Shown here piece after piece: positions 7,082 to 16,411 of a stretch of DNA of 64,000 bases. The translations under genes and the position numbers were made by a program. The notes under the pieces are model-generated. The model was not told the DNA's origin. It saw nothing but the letters and a program-made list of their open reading frames with translations, and searched no databases. Numbering within the stretch: position 1 is the stretch's first letter; each line of letters starts with the position of its first letter. Origin of the DNA: Sulfuricurvum sp. PD_MW2 (lineage in GTDB: Bacteria > Campylobacterota > Campylobacteria > Campylobacterales > Sulfurimonadaceae); assembly GCF_002633015.1 (NCBI RefSeq), contig NZ_NSIU01000007.1:18785-82784 (forward strand). Reading direction: 5' to 3'.

Positions 7082-8725
7082 TTATGTCAGTGGGACCAGT
7101 TCGCCTCGTTTTAAGCGTTCAATTTTATCCCGATACTGACGTATTAAATACGATTTTTGATCGAATGATACCGTATTTTGGGTTGTCACTTTTTTGAGTT
7201 CACGATTATAATGGGCAATCAAGAAAGTGATAAGCTCCGTTCGGATTCCCTCATCTCCTTCAAACGTTCGGATTCGATCATCCATCATTAATGCGCTGAG
7301 CCGGTGATCATCATTGCGCCCTTGAAGAGCGGCTTCAAACTCACTGGCGTGGTACTGCAATAAGGATGCATCGATAAAATCGAGCAATGTATCGGCAATC
7401 TGAGGACGTTCCAACAGGGTTTTGATAAAACTCAGCTCCCAAATATCATGATGGGAAAAGTTGATCGGCTGCGGCGCCGTATTTTTTTTATGAGCGATTT
7501 GTATCAGAGATGGAGATATCCCCAGTTTGGAAGCGATAAAGGGGCGATATTCTTCCTGAAGCAGCGGTGAGAGACTTTTTAAAAATGCTATATTTTCATG
7601 AAGGGCTGTCTCTTTGGCTTTGGGATCTTGAAGATCATAGGCGCTGATCATTTCAGAGATGACAAATTCGATAAAGGGGATAGGACGGCGTAGAAGGGTA
7701 TTGAGTTGTTCGATTTGAGCGTTTTTAATCATGTCGGCAGGATCAAGTCCCCCTTCAAACAACACTACTCCACCGTCAAACCCTGACATGCTCAGCAGCT
7801 TTGATGCTTTGAAGGCTGCGGCTCGACCCGCTTTATCTCCATCGTAGGCCAAAAATATTTTTGGTTCCCCTTTACGCAGTAGAGGTAAGTGCTCGGCGGT
7901 TAGAGCTGTTCCGAGTGTTGCGACGGCATGGGTAAATCCCGCCTGATGGAGCATGACAACGTCCAAATACCCCTCGGTAACGATGATTTCTTTGCGGCGG
8001 TAAATTGCCTCACGGGCGAGATGGTACGCATACAGTAGACGTGATTTGTTAAAAATGGCACTTTGGGAGGAGTTGACGTATTTTGCCTGATGTCCTGTGA
8101 TGGTACGACCGCCGAATCCGACGATGGCACCGCTGGTGGAGTGGATCGGAAACGTAATCCGTTCGATAAAACGGGCAAAAAGGCGTCCCTCCTCTCCTCG
8201 ACCGATCGCCCCTTGCTCAATTGCATCGGCGGTAGGGAATTTTTGCTGTTCTAAGAATCGAAGTGTTTCGGGTGATGTCGGGGCATAGCCTATACCGAAG
8301 CGCTCGATACTGGAGGCATAGATCCCACGTTCATGCAGATAATCTTGCGCGGTTTTGTTTTGCTCGAGAAGCTTTTGATACCAATCATTGAGTGTTTCGA
8401 GGAGATTTGAGCGTTTTTTTTGTTTGGTATCGTCGGTGTAGTGTAGGGTGAAGTTCGTGGATGCGGCAAGTTTTTCAATCGCTTCGGGATAGTTGAGCTT
8501 TTCATATTCCATGACAAATTTGATACTATCACCATGCACACCGCATCCGAAACAGTGGTAGCTTTGGCGAGACGGATTAACGACAAAACTGGGGGATTTT
8601 TCATCATGAAACGGACAGGGTGCTTTAAAACTGCTGCCTGCACGTTTGAGCTCGATATAAGAGCCGACGATATCGACAATATCAAGTCGGGCTTTCAGCG
8701 CCTCAATGGAGTCTTGGGTTATCAT
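7082..8725 (-). CDS. dnaG: DNA primase DnaG
   Basis: A 547-residue primase that makes RNA primers at the replication fork. Domains in order: a zinc finger (CPFHDEKSPSF through HCFGCG, about residues 37-61), the RNA-polymerase core beginning near 120, and the TOPRIM catalytic region with EGYLDVVML and YDGDKAG. The C-terminal part would bind the replicative helicase DnaB. Length is normal for Campylobacterota. It is followed closely by the PP-loop enzyme. No strong ribosome binding site was seen ahead of the ATG. Confidence 0.96.
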   Translation of the reverse strand: MITQDSIEALKARLDIVDIVGSYIELKRAGSSFKAPCPFHDEKSPSFVVNPSRQSYHCFGCGVHGDSIKFVMEYEKLNYPEAIEKLAASTNFTLHYTDDTKQKKRSNLLETLNDWYQKLLEQNKTAQDYLHERGIYASSIERFGIGYAPTSPETLRFLEQQKFPTADAIEQGAIGRGEEGRLFARFIERITFPIHSTSGAIVGFGGRTITGHQAKYVNSSQSAIFNKSRLLYAYHLAREAIYRRKEIIVTEGYLDVVMLHQAGFTHAVATLGTALTAEHLPLLRKGEPKIFLAYDGDKAGRAAAFKASKLLSMSGFDGGVVLFEGGLDPADMIKNAQIEQLNTLLRRPIPFIEFVISEMISAYDLQDPKAKETALHENIAFLKSLSPLLQEEYRPFIASKLGISPSLIQIAHKKNTAPQPINFSHHDIWELSFIKTLLERPQIADTLLDFIDASLLQYHASEFEAALQGRNDDHRLSALMMDDRIRTFEGDEGIRTELITFLIAHYNRELKKVTTQNTVSFDQKSYLIRQYRDKIERLKRGELVPLT

Positions 8726-8749
8726 GGAGATATTGTAGCCAAAAGCCCC

Positions 8750-10414
8750 TTATGACAATGTCGTAAATTGTCCGAGTTGGGTATCCAGCGCTTTTGCCGA
8801 GGTATCGATAGAGGTGACGATTTCAGAGAGTTGCTGCATCGAGAGTTCATTCGATGCGGTCAGTTCCCCCAGAATTTTGATATGGGAAATCATATCGTCA
8901 ATATGATCGGCAATGGTTTGGGAATCATTGACGCTTTGGATGGTTCGATCGTTTGTTTGTTCCATCGCTTTGACCGTTTGCGTGATACTGTGATCGACTC
9001 TTTCAGAAATAGCCGATATCTCGCGTAGCGATTGTGAATTGTGATGCATCTGTTCGGTGGAATCGTTGATGCTTTGAACGATGATATTGATGGTGGCATT
9101 GATCTCTACCAAAGAGTGTTGAGTTTTTTCGGCCAGTTTTCTAACCTCATCGGCTACGACGGCAAATCCTCTTCCGTGTTCTCCGGCTCGGGCTGCTTCG
9201 ATTGCAGCATTAAGTGCCAGTAAGTTCGTTTGATCGGCAATATCGTTGATGACACTAAGGACGGCTTTGACTTGTGATGCATCGGCGCTTAGCTGCGTGA
9301 GTTTCGTTTCAAGCTCTTCTTCAAGCTGTGCATTATGCGACAGGGTGGAGAGGAGGGTGGAGAGCTCTTCTCTCCCCCTATGCAGTTGATCCATCGAATT
9401 GGTCATATTTTCGAGCGTGAGTGATAGATTGCTGACACTGTGATCAACGGTCGATTGGACCGAGGAGGCTTTTTCGGAGGCATTTTGTCCGATTGCGTAT
9501 CCTTGGTCGGCTCTCGATTTGACTTCCGCACTGATAGAATCGAGTCGATTCGCGGCCGAAAGATTGTCGGCAGCAATCGATTTTGCATGTGAGATGGAGC
9601 GTTCAATTTCTCCGATAAATCGGTTGAGGCTGTCCATCATAGTCCCCGTTTCATCACGGGTTGAGCCGGTAAATGATTTGGTGAGATTGAAAATATCGGT
9701 TTTGAGATTGAGGTTTAGATGTTTGATCGGACGGGTTACCTGAGCGACGAGCAGGGAAACGTTAAGAGCGGAGATAGCAATGCCGATAATGCCGATAGCT
9801 ATGTTTTTGTGCAGAGCGGTTGCGATATCGGTATGCTGCATCGATAATAATATGACATTGAGCAACCCCATGATTACGGTAATGCCGATTAAGGTGGTGA
9901 AAATCGAAAGAGCCATTTTTTTCCCAAAAGAGATGAAGGGATAGCGTTCGCTCAGAGCGATAGGAGAAGTCCACTCTTCCAGCCGGATGACGAAGAGGAT
10001 AAAAACCGGAATAACAAAAAGCAATAACAGGGGCAAAACGGATGCTTGTGCCAAGATGAACCGCTCTACACTCATGAAAGGTTTGCCCCATAAAACAGCA
10101 AGGGGACCCGGCAAAATATAAAAGAGCTGTCCGATTAAAAAACGATAGGGCATTTGCGAAACGAGGATAACGGTTTCATTGTATCGGCTAGGAGCGTGAA
10201 GGCCTGATTCGATTTTGCTCAAAAAGGTGTTGAACACAACCAGCATCACCGTTGTGGCAATAGCCATATAAATGAGCATCTGCGGTGAAAATAAGATACT
10301 GAAAAGCTCATCAAACGTGAACAAAGTAGAATAGTATAAGAAAAGAATCCACGCCATCGGCGGAACCATCATTCCTATAAACACAAGGATCATCAGCCGG
10401 GTTTTAGAATGCAT
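8750..10414 (-). CDS. Methyl-accepting chemotaxis protein with a membrane-embedded N terminus
   Basis: A 554-residue chemoreceptor. The signalling tip is intact ([20 protein letters not shown], then [19 protein letters not shown]). The N-terminal half has about six hydrophobic segments (roughly 7-28, 43-63, 95-115, 125-150, 170-197, 203-228) and no sizeable periplasmic ligand domain, so it may sense membrane or energy state. A HAMP-like stretch ([16 protein letters not shown]) follows. The start is supported by GGAGAG upstream. It is transcribed toward dnaG, 24 bases away. Confidence 0.9.
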   Translation of the reverse strand: MHSKTRLMILVFIGMMVPPMAWILFLYYSTLFTFDELFSILFSPQMLIYMAIATTVMLVVFNTFLSKIESGLHAPSRYNETVILVSQMPYRFLIGQLFYILPGPLAVLWGKPFMSVERFILAQASVLPLLLLFVIPVFILFVIRLEEWTSPIALSERYPFISFGKKMALSIFTTLIGITVIMGLLNVILLSMQHTDIATALHKNIAIGIIGIAISALNVSLLVAQVTRPIKHLNLNLKTDIFNLTKSFTGSTRDETGTMMDSLNRFIGEIERSISHAKSIAADNLSAANRLDSISAEVKSRADQGYAIGQNASEKASSVQSTVDHSVSNLSLTLENMTNSMDQLHRGREELSTLLSTLSHNAQLEEELETKLTQLSADASQVKAVLSVINDIADQTNLLALNAAIEAARAGEHGRGFAVVADEVRKLAEKTQHSLVEINATINIIVQSINDSTEQMHHNSQSLREISAISERVDHSITQTVKAMEQTNDRTIQSVNDSQTIADHIDDMISHIKILGELTASNELSMQQLSEIVTSIDTSAKALDTQLGQFTTLS

Positions 10415-10530
10415 ATACTCTCCGAGCTTATCGTGGAATTTGATAACTTTTAGATAATTTCATTATGGGTATAATATCCTTATAAAATGCTAATATAGCT
10501 CTGTAAATAACTATTTTTTGAAAAATAGGG

Positions 10531-10536
10531 TATAAT
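10531..10536 (+). promoter_or_regulatory. -10 box of rpsU
   Basis: A GGG-TATAAT box lies about 40 bases upstream of the rpsU start. A second TATAAT at 10470-10475 could serve an upstream start site. Confidence 0.55.
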
Positions 10537-10574
10537 TCGCGTTCGAAAATTTTAAATAGAAAGTGGGTGATTGC

Positions 10575-10787
10575 ATGCCTGGTATTATCTTACGCCAAGA
10601 TGATAATTTTGATGCAGCTTACCGCCGTTTCAAGAAACAAACAGATCGTAATCTGATTGTTACTGAAGCTCGTGCTCGCCGTAACCACGTTACAGAGACC
10701 GAAAAGCGTAAACAATTCAAAATCAGCGCTCGCAAAAAGATGTTGAAACGTCTTTATATGATGAGACGTTACGAATCGCGCCTGTAA
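10575..10787 (+). CDS. rpsU: 30S ribosomal protein S21
   Basis: Start at 10575 rather than 10563, because [20 protein letters not shown] is the conserved S21 N terminus and GGTGA precedes it. The 70-residue basic protein ends in an Arg-rich helix (MMRRYESRL) that contacts 16S rRNA near the anti-Shine-Dalgarno. S21 assists initiation-site recognition on the small subunit. It is a single-gene unit with its own TATAAT promoter. Confidence 0.96.
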   Translation: MPGIILRQDDNFDAAYRRFKKQTDRNLIVTEARARRNHVTETEKRKQFKISARKKMLKRLYMMRRYESRL

Positions 10788-10793
10788 TCTCTT

Positions 10794-10805
10794 GCGCTTC
10801 GGCGC
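10794..10805 (+). terminator. Weak hairpin after rpsU
   Basis: GCGC-UUCG-GCGC can form directly after the rpsU stop. The stem is short and the T-rich stretches downstream (CTCTTTATTCC, ATTTTTCCC) begin some distance away, so termination here is only possible. Confidence 0.35.
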
Positions 10806-10908
10806 TGGGGTTACACCTCTTTATTCCTCCAATTTTTCCCTTTGTAACAAAACCTTTACTAACCCTATGATACACTTCGTGTAAACATTTTTGCACAAGG
10901 CTCTTGTT

Positions 10909-12072
10909 ATGCTCTTTAGCGCACCTCTCAAAACCAATTCCAAAAAAATCATGTTGTTAGGCTCCGGCGAACTCGGTAAAGAAGTAGCGATCGAGGCACA
11001 GCGTCTCGGTATGGAAGTGATTGCAGTAGACCGTTATGCGCACGCTCCGGCACACTTGGTTGCGAACCGCTCGCATGTGGTCAATATGCAAGATAAAGAG
11101 GCGGTTCTTAAACTGATCCGCAAAGAGAAACCCGATTTTATCCTTCCTGAGATCGAAGCGATCAGTATCGATGCGCTGTTTGCCGCAGAAGCGGAAGGAT
11201 TTTGCGTGATCCCGAACGCCGAAGCGGTGAATAAAACCATGAACCGAAAAAATATCCGCCGTTTTGCCGCCGAAGAGTTGGGGCTTAAAACAAGCCGTTA
11301 TCATTTCGTGAGCACGTTCGAAGATATGTGTACCGCAGCTGAGGATGTCGGATTTCCGTGTGTGATCAAGCCGGTTATGAGCTCATCAGGGCATGGTCAA
11401 AGTATTGCCCGCAGTGCAGAAGATCTTCCTGCTTCATGGGAGATGGCGAAAGAAGCGCGCGGCGATGCGAGCGAGTTGATCGTCGAAGAGTTCATCCGTT
11501 TTGATTATGAGATCACGTTGCTAACAGCACGCAATGGTGTCGAGACCGTATTTTGTGAGCCGATCGGACATATCCAAAAAGACGGTGATTATATTTTCAG
11601 CTGGCAGCCGATGGAGATGTCGAAAAAAGCGCTCAAACGTTCCCAAAAGATTGCCAAAGCGATAACAGATGGTTTGGGCGGCAAAGGGTTGTTCGGTGTA
11701 GAATTGTTCGTGAGAGGCGATGAGGTCTATTTCAGCGAAGTGAGCCCAAGACCTCACGATACTGGGATGGTGACCCTTATCACCCAAAGCCAAAGCGAGT
11801 TTGCTCTTCACGTTCGTGCCGTACTTGGATTGCCGTTAGGCTTCACGTTTTACGGCGACGGAGCAAGTGCTGCATATAAATCAGGTGTCGAATCGCATGA
11901 ACCGGTGATCGATGTTGCGGATGAGCTGTTTGATGAGAAAACGTTTGTACGTGTATTCGGTAAACCAGAAGCCCATATCGGACGTCGTATGGCGGTAGTA
12001 CTCGTATTTGATAAAGTGAACAAAGCACTCAAAAAAGCAAAAAAATTGATTAAAAAAATCAAGGATGCATAA
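10909..12072 (+). CDS. purT: Phosphoribosylglycinamide formyltransferase 2 (PurT)
   Basis: A 387-residue ATP-grasp enzyme that makes formyl-GAR from GAR, formate and ATP in purine synthesis. The N-terminal domain opens with [20 protein letters not shown], the ATP-grasp part holds [15 protein letters not shown] and [14 protein letters not shown], and metal and substrate loops appear as [25 protein letters not shown] (by fragments). The start at 10909 is set by AAGG eight bases upstream; an in-frame TTG at 10891 has no such signal. Length matches the family. The next gene starts five bases after its stop. Confidence 0.95.
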   Translation: MLFSAPLKTNSKKIMLLGSGELGKEVAIEAQRLGMEVIAVDRYAHAPAHLVANRSHVVNMQDKEAVLKLIRKEKPDFILPEIEAISIDALFAAEAEGFCVIPNAEAVNKTMNRKNIRRFAAEELGLKTSRYHFVSTFEDMCTAAEDVGFPCVIKPVMSSSGHGQSIARSAEDLPASWEMAKEARGDASELIVEEFIRFDYEITLLTARNGVETVFCEPIGHIQKDGDYIFSWQPMEMSKKALKRSQKIAKAITDGLGGKGLFGVELFVRGDEVYFSEVSPRPHDTGMVTLITQSQSEFALHVRAVLGLPLGFTFYGDGASAAYKSGVESHEPVIDVADELFDEKTFVRVFGKPEAHIGRRMAVVLVFDKVNKALKKAKKLIKKIKDA

Positions 12073-12076
12073 TCGG

Positions 12077-13006
12077 ATGAAGATTATAATCCTTGATGCA
12101 CTAACGTATGGTGATACTTCGTTAGTTGGTTTTGAAGCGCTGGGGGATGTAGCTGTTTATCAGACCACATCTGCTGATGAAACGATGGAACGTGTACGAG
12201 AAGCGGAAGTAATTGTTACCAACAAAGTGGTGATTAACGATGCCGTGATGGAAGTAGCACGGTCGCTCAAACTGATCTGTGTGGCGGCGACGGGAACCAA
12301 CAATATCGATCACGATGCCGCCGCGCTTCGGGGGATAACTGTCAAAAACGTTGCGGGATATTCGACGGATGCGGTAGTGCAACATACTTTCTCAATGCTC
12401 TTTTATCTAATGGGGCATAGCCGTTATTACGATGAGTATGTCAAGAACGGTTCATGGCAAAAAGAAGCGGTATTTGCCCACATCGGTCCCTCGTTCAGTG
12501 AATTGCGCGGCAAAACATGGGGGATCATCGGACTGGGTGAGATCGGGAGAAATGTAGCACGAATTGCAACAGCATTTGGGGCTAACGTCTGGTATCACTC
12601 CACTTCGGGGAAAAACGAGAACAGCGAGTATGAGAAAACAACGCTTAGCCGTTTGATCGAAAACAGCGATGTTATCTCTATCCATGCTCCGCTCAATCCA
12701 TCAACAGAAAACCTGATCTCCCACTCCGAATTGCTGCAGATGAAAGATGGTGCCGTATTGCTCAATCTTGGTCGGGGTGGGATCGTCGATGAGGATGCCC
12801 TGTCGGTTATCATCGATGTGAAACCGATTTTTGTAGGGCTCGATGTTCTTACCAAAGAGCCGATGAAAACGCCTCATCCTCTTTTGGCTGTTAAACATCC
12901 GGAGCGTCTTTATATCACTCCCCATATCGCATGGACATCCCGTGAAGCGCGGGAACGTTTGATTGTCGCGACGATCGAAAATATCAAAACATTTGTAATA
13001 GCGTAG
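12077..13006 (+). CDS. D-2-hydroxyacid dehydrogenase
   Basis: A 309-residue NAD-dependent enzyme of the D-isomer 2-hydroxyacid dehydrogenase family. It has the Rossmann motif GIIGLGEIGRNVARIATAFG (about residues 144-163), the LINLGRGGIVDEDAL-type segment containing the catalytic Arg region, the Glu in VLTKEPM, and the catalytic His in PHIAW near the C terminus. It reduces a 2-oxoacid to a D-hydroxyacid, possibly glycerate or a related substrate. The start at 12077 follows purT by four bases and is probably coupled to it. The 3' end overlaps the convergent AEC gene by 23 bases. Confidence 0.88.
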   Translation: MKIIILDALTYGDTSLVGFEALGDVAVYQTTSADETMERVREAEVIVTNKVVINDAVMEVARSLKLICVAATGTNNIDHDAAALRGITVKNVAGYSTDAVVQHTFSMLFYLMGHSRYYDEYVKNGSWQKEAVFAHIGPSFSELRGKTWGIIGLGEIGRNVARIATAFGANVWYHSTSGKNENSEYEKTTLSRLIENSDVISIHAPLNPSTENLISHSELLQMKDGAVLLNLGRGGIVDEDALSVIIDVKPIFVGLDVLTKEPMKTPHPLLAVKHPERLYITPHIAWTSREARERLIVATIENIKTFVIA

Positions 13007-13889
13007 GCAAAAAGAAAGCAATCCCCAAAAACAGTGTCGAGGTCGTAAAGACTTCCACCGTCACGGTTCGCGGTGCACAGTTATAGAGGGATGCGAGGTT
13101 GACGTTCGCTACTGCCAGCGGGACGATCAGCTCCAAAAACAAAATCCCCTTCACCGCTCTATCCATCTCAATATTCTGCAACGTGATAAAAGCAATCAAT
13201 GGGATGAGTAGAAATTTTGTTCCGTTGACCCATGCAGTGAGACGAAGATTGATCTCACGCAATTTAATCCCGTACAAATAGATCCCAAACAATACCAACT
13301 GCATGGTCATCGAAGCATACGCCCCCATCATCAACGTTTTATCGACGGCCGGGCTGGGCTGATAGCCGATGAGGTTGAGGGCGATGGCGACCATCGCTGC
13401 CCAAAGAACAGGAAGTTTGAGAATATTCATGAGCGAATCACGTGCACTAAATTCACCACGTGAATAATAAAAGACCCCAATGGTATAAACGACAAATACG
13501 TTCACGAGATTGATAAGGGTGAGATAGGGGACGCTCATCTCTCCAAACAGTGCGATTCCTAACGGGATACCGAGATTGCCCGTATTGCCGATAAGTGCGG
13601 CAACGGTCGCGATAGAGCGCTCTTTGGTATCGTGAAATAGCAGTTTTGCTAAGGGGATCATCAATAGAAGGGATAAAAGCGAAATACCCAGATACAAAGC
13701 GGGAGCAAAGAGAAGCTCAGTATCGATAGGACGTTTCAGCAATCCCCAAAAGGTAAGAAATATTTGTAAAAAATAGACACTCAGCAACGTTATGGTTCGG
13801 TCGTCAATTTTTTCTTTGAATGACCATTTGGCTCCATATCCGACAGCGATAAAAAGGTAGATACCCATGATAGAAAAAAGAGTTTGCAT
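12984..13889 (-). CDS. AEC-family permease
   Basis: A 301-residue membrane protein with about ten hydrophobic segments and an internal two-half organisation typical of the auxin-efflux-carrier (AEC) family. Conserved-looking pieces include GNTGNLGIPLGIALFG in the middle and NLASLYNC near the end. Bacterial members export or import small organic acids such as malate, but the substrate here is unknown. It is transcribed alone and converges on the hydroxyacid dehydrogenase. Confidence 0.85.
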   Translation of the reverse strand: MQTLFSIMGIYLFIAVGYGAKWSFKEKIDDRTITLLSVYFLQIFLTFWGLLKRPIDTELLFAPALYLGISLLSLLLMIPLAKLLFHDTKERSIATVAALIGNTGNLGIPLGIALFGEMSVPYLTLINLVNVFVVYTIGVFYYSRGEFSARDSLMNILKLPVLWAAMVAIALNLIGYQPSPAVDKTLMMGAYASMTMQLVLFGIYLYGIKLREINLRLTAWVNGTKFLLIPLIAFITLQNIEMDRAVKGILFLELIVPLAVANVNLASLYNCAPRTVTVEVFTTSTLFLGIAFFLPTLLQMF

Positions 13890-14020
13890 ATAGTCACTTG
13901 GATGTTAGAGTCAATAAAAAAGGAATTGTAACATGATCAATGCAGGAATTCGATTTAATATGTTATAATCAAAAACAACTATAATTGATGGTTGTATCTT
14001 GTTGAAAAAAGGATATGAAG

Positions 14021-14554
14021 ATGATAAAGTATGCACTCGTAGCGGGATTATTGACAAGTTCATTGATGGCTGCAGGACCGTATGTCGGTCTTGATATGGG
14101 TCGAGTTGATGTTGATTATAAGGCGGCAGGGACGTCCAGTAGTGTAGACGATACCGGCGTGACCTTAAAAGGGGGATATTATTTCAACCAAAATAACCGT
14201 GTTTATGCATTTTATCAATACGTTGATCCAAATGTTGATAATGCTTCTTTCAAGCAATACGGTGTCGGTTATGATTATTTGATCGGTGAGGGGCCGCTAA
14301 AGCCGTTTGTGGGTGTCATGATCGGGCGAGCTAACAGCAAAGTCAATAACATACACGATAATTTTGACATTAGCGGAACGCTTGTCGGAGTACAAGGGGG
14401 TGTGAGTTATTCATTTAACTCCAATGTATCAATTGAAGCAGGATATAGATACATCGATTATACCGGTGCAGATGCCTATGAAAGTGTTGATGGTGTCAAT
14501 GTAGAAGCGACATCGGCACAAAATTGGTTTGCTGGATTGAACTTTAAATTTTAA
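14021..14554 (+). CDS. Outer-membrane beta-barrel protein (OmpW/OmpA-barrel-like)
   Basis: The ATG at 14021 is preferred because AAAAGGA lies seven bases upstream; the ATG at 14015 is too close. The 177-residue protein has a signal peptide (MIKYALVAGLLTSSLMAA) and then a small eight-strand barrel pattern (PYVGLDMGRVDVDYK, GVTLKGGYYF, SIEAGYRYIDY) ending in Phe (AGLNFKF). Such proteins are common minor surface proteins with no defined role. It is a single-gene unit ending at a hairpin. Confidence 0.8.
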   Translation: MIKYALVAGLLTSSLMAAGPYVGLDMGRVDVDYKAAGTSSSVDDTGVTLKGGYYFNQNNRVYAFYQYVDPNVDNASFKQYGVGYDYLIGEGPLKPFVGVMIGRANSKVNNIHDNFDISGTLVGVQGGVSYSFNSNVSIEAGYRYIDYTGADAYESVDGVNVEATSAQNWFAGLNFKF

Positions 14555-14566
14555 CTACAACTTCTC

Positions 14567-14587
14567 GGGTTCCTCACTTAGGAACCC
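14567..14587 (+). terminator. Hairpin terminator after the beta-barrel gene
   Basis: A perfect 8-bp stem GGGTTCCT/AGGAACCC with a five-base loop follows the stop by 12 bases. The tract after it (TCTATGCATATCTG) is only moderately T-rich, so efficiency is uncertain. Confidence 0.6.
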
Positions 14588-14702
14588 TCTATGCATATCT
14601 GTCTTTGATTATTCTCACAATAAATAAAACTAACATATCCTTTTTAGTCGCCTAAGAGTGGGAATAAAGTACAATTGCTTTTAATGTAAAGGAGTTATGC
14701 GT

Positions 14703-16304
14703 ATGTCAAAAGTATTGATTATCGGTAGCGGTGGTGCCGGTTTGGTGAGCGCGTTATCGGCTCATGAATCGGGTGCCGAGGTGATTGTCGCTTCCAAAAC
14801 GCTTCCGACCCGCTCGCAAACCTCGATGGCGCAAGGGGGGATGAATGCGGTATTGGATTCAAATGACAGCATCGAAAATCATATTGCTGACACCCTAAAA
14901 TCTTCCGCAGGTCTGGGAGATGAAGATCAAATCAGAGTGATGTGCGAAAAAGCCGAAGATGCCATACGGTGGTGTAACCGTATCGGACTTCCCTTCAGCC
15001 GTGATGAAAACGGAGAGATTGCCCGTCGTCGTCTGGGCGGAGCTTCGGCTCCCCGAGCGTGTTATGCGCAAGATTATACGGGACTCAAACTGCTTCACAC
15101 GTTGTATGATCAATGTCTCAAAGCGGGGATAGTGTTTAAAAACGGGCGGTATCTGCTCAATCTGATTATGGATGATGAGACTAACCGTGTGTTAGGGGCT
15201 ACATTTTTGGTGATCGAGAGCGGTGAAGTAGAAGAGATCCGTGCCGATACCGTGATTATGGCGACAGGCGGTTATGGTGCACTCTATGGCAAACATTCGA
15301 CAAACTCGACGCAAGCAACCGGCGATGGGTTAGCCGCTGCAGTTCGTGCAGGGGCAAAGCTTGCCGATATGGAATTTATCCAGTTTCATCCTACCGCACT
15401 CAAAAACTCTTCGATTCTGATCTCTGAGAGTGCTCGGGGTGCGGGGGGATATTTGCTCAATGCGCAGTTAGAGCGATTTACCGATGAGCTGGCTCCACGC
15501 GATATCGTCGCACGCGCAATCCATGACGAGATGGCTGCAAGCGGAGCTGTTTATCTTGATATTCGCCATTTGGGTGAAGAATTTATTGCGCATGAACTCC
15601 CGCAAGAACGTAAGCTTGCACAGATCTATGAAGGGATCGATCCGGTGCATGAGCTGATCCCGATCAAACCCTCTGCCCATTACAGTATGGGAGGGATCGC
15701 AGTTAACGCTCAGTGCATGAGTGCGGTGAATGGATTATTTGCCGTAGGTGAATGTGCAAATCACAAAACGCATGGAGCGAATCGTCTGGGAGGCAATTCG
15801 TTGCTCGAACTTGTAGTTTTTGGTCGGGAATGCGGTCGAAATGCGACGGAATACGGAGCAAAATATCCAGTGCCTATCGTTGAAAATTCACAATACACTA
15901 AAGATACCAATTTTATTCGAGGGGTGATGTACTTCACCAACCAGATCGATTTTTACCAAAAACAGGAGATGTTAGCGAATATTTTCTATAACAACGTCGG
16001 TTTGGTGCGTGATGACATGGGGCTCAAAGCGGTTCTCGGAGCGATACGTCAGATGCAAAAGGAATTGCCGTTTATGGGACCGCGTGATAAATCCAAAGGA
16101 TGCAATACCAATCTTGTCGAGTTTATCGAGTTTGGAAACAAAATTGAGTTAGCGGAGATGATTGTAGTGAGTGCTATCAGCCGCGTGGAGAGCAGGGGCG
16201 CTCATTATCGTATTGATGCCCCGCAGCGAAATGACATGATGTTCGGTGGCCATACGATCACATGGAAAGAGGATGGAGTACTATGCGCCGATTTTATGAA
16301 ATAA
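14703..16304 (+). CDS. sdhA: Fumarate reductase/succinate dehydrogenase flavoprotein subunit
   Basis: A 533-residue flavoprotein. FAD-binding GSGGAGLVSALSA is at the N terminus. The dicarboxylate-site residues are present: QFHPT, the Arg of LAPRDIVARAI, the His of PSAHYSMGG and HGANRLGGNSLLEL. The position that carries the covalent 8-alpha-histidyl FAD in most relatives (RSHTxxxxGG) reads RSQTSMAQGG, so the flavin is probably non-covalent. In E. coli FrdA, loss of this His abolishes succinate oxidation but keeps fumarate reduction, which hints at a fumarate-reducing direction. The start at 14703 lies eight bases after GGAG. L-aspartate oxidase is a related alternative, but the downstream iron-sulfur subunit argues against it. 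Confidence 0.85.
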   Translation: MSKVLIIGSGGAGLVSALSAHESGAEVIVASKTLPTRSQTSMAQGGMNAVLDSNDSIENHIADTLKSSAGLGDEDQIRVMCEKAEDAIRWCNRIGLPFSRDENGEIARRRLGGASAPRACYAQDYTGLKLLHTLYDQCLKAGIVFKNGRYLLNLIMDDETNRVLGATFLVIESGEVEEIRADTVIMATGGYGALYGKHSTNSTQATGDGLAAAVRAGAKLADMEFIQFHPTALKNSSILISESARGAGGYLLNAQLERFTDELAPRDIVARAIHDEMAASGAVYLDIRHLGEEFIAHELPQERKLAQIYEGIDPVHELIPIKPSAHYSMGGIAVNAQCMSAVNGLFAVGECANHKTHGANRLGGNSLLELVVFGRECGRNATEYGAKYPVPIVENSQYTKDTNFIRGVMYFTNQIDFYQKQEMLANIFYNNVGLVRDDMGLKAVLGAIRQMQKELPFMGPRDKSKGCNTNLVEFIEFGNKIELAEMIVVSAISRVESRGAHYRIDAPQRNDMMFGGHTITWKEDGVLCADFMK

Positions 16305-16411
16305 AATGCACGGGTGATGATAAAGCGTGGGAAGAGGATTCAGAGCACGAAGGCTGCTGTGAAGACCCTTATGATGATGACGAAGAGTATGAGAAAGAGT
16401 GGTGTGATTAA
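16283..16411 (+). CDS. Tiny acidic protein between sdhA and sdhB
   Basis: A 42-codon frame starts inside the end of sdhA (22-base overlap) after a good GGAG five bases upstream, and its TAA overlaps the ATG of sdhB. The product begins MRRFYEIKCTGDDKAWEEDS and is strongly acidic, with four Cys (including CC) and a terminal WCD. Both junctions suggest translational coupling, which supports real expression. No family is recognised. It might be an assembly factor or small subunit for the reductase. Confidence 0.6.
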   Translation: MRRFYEIKCTGDDKAWEEDSEHEGCCEDPYDDDEEYEKEWCD

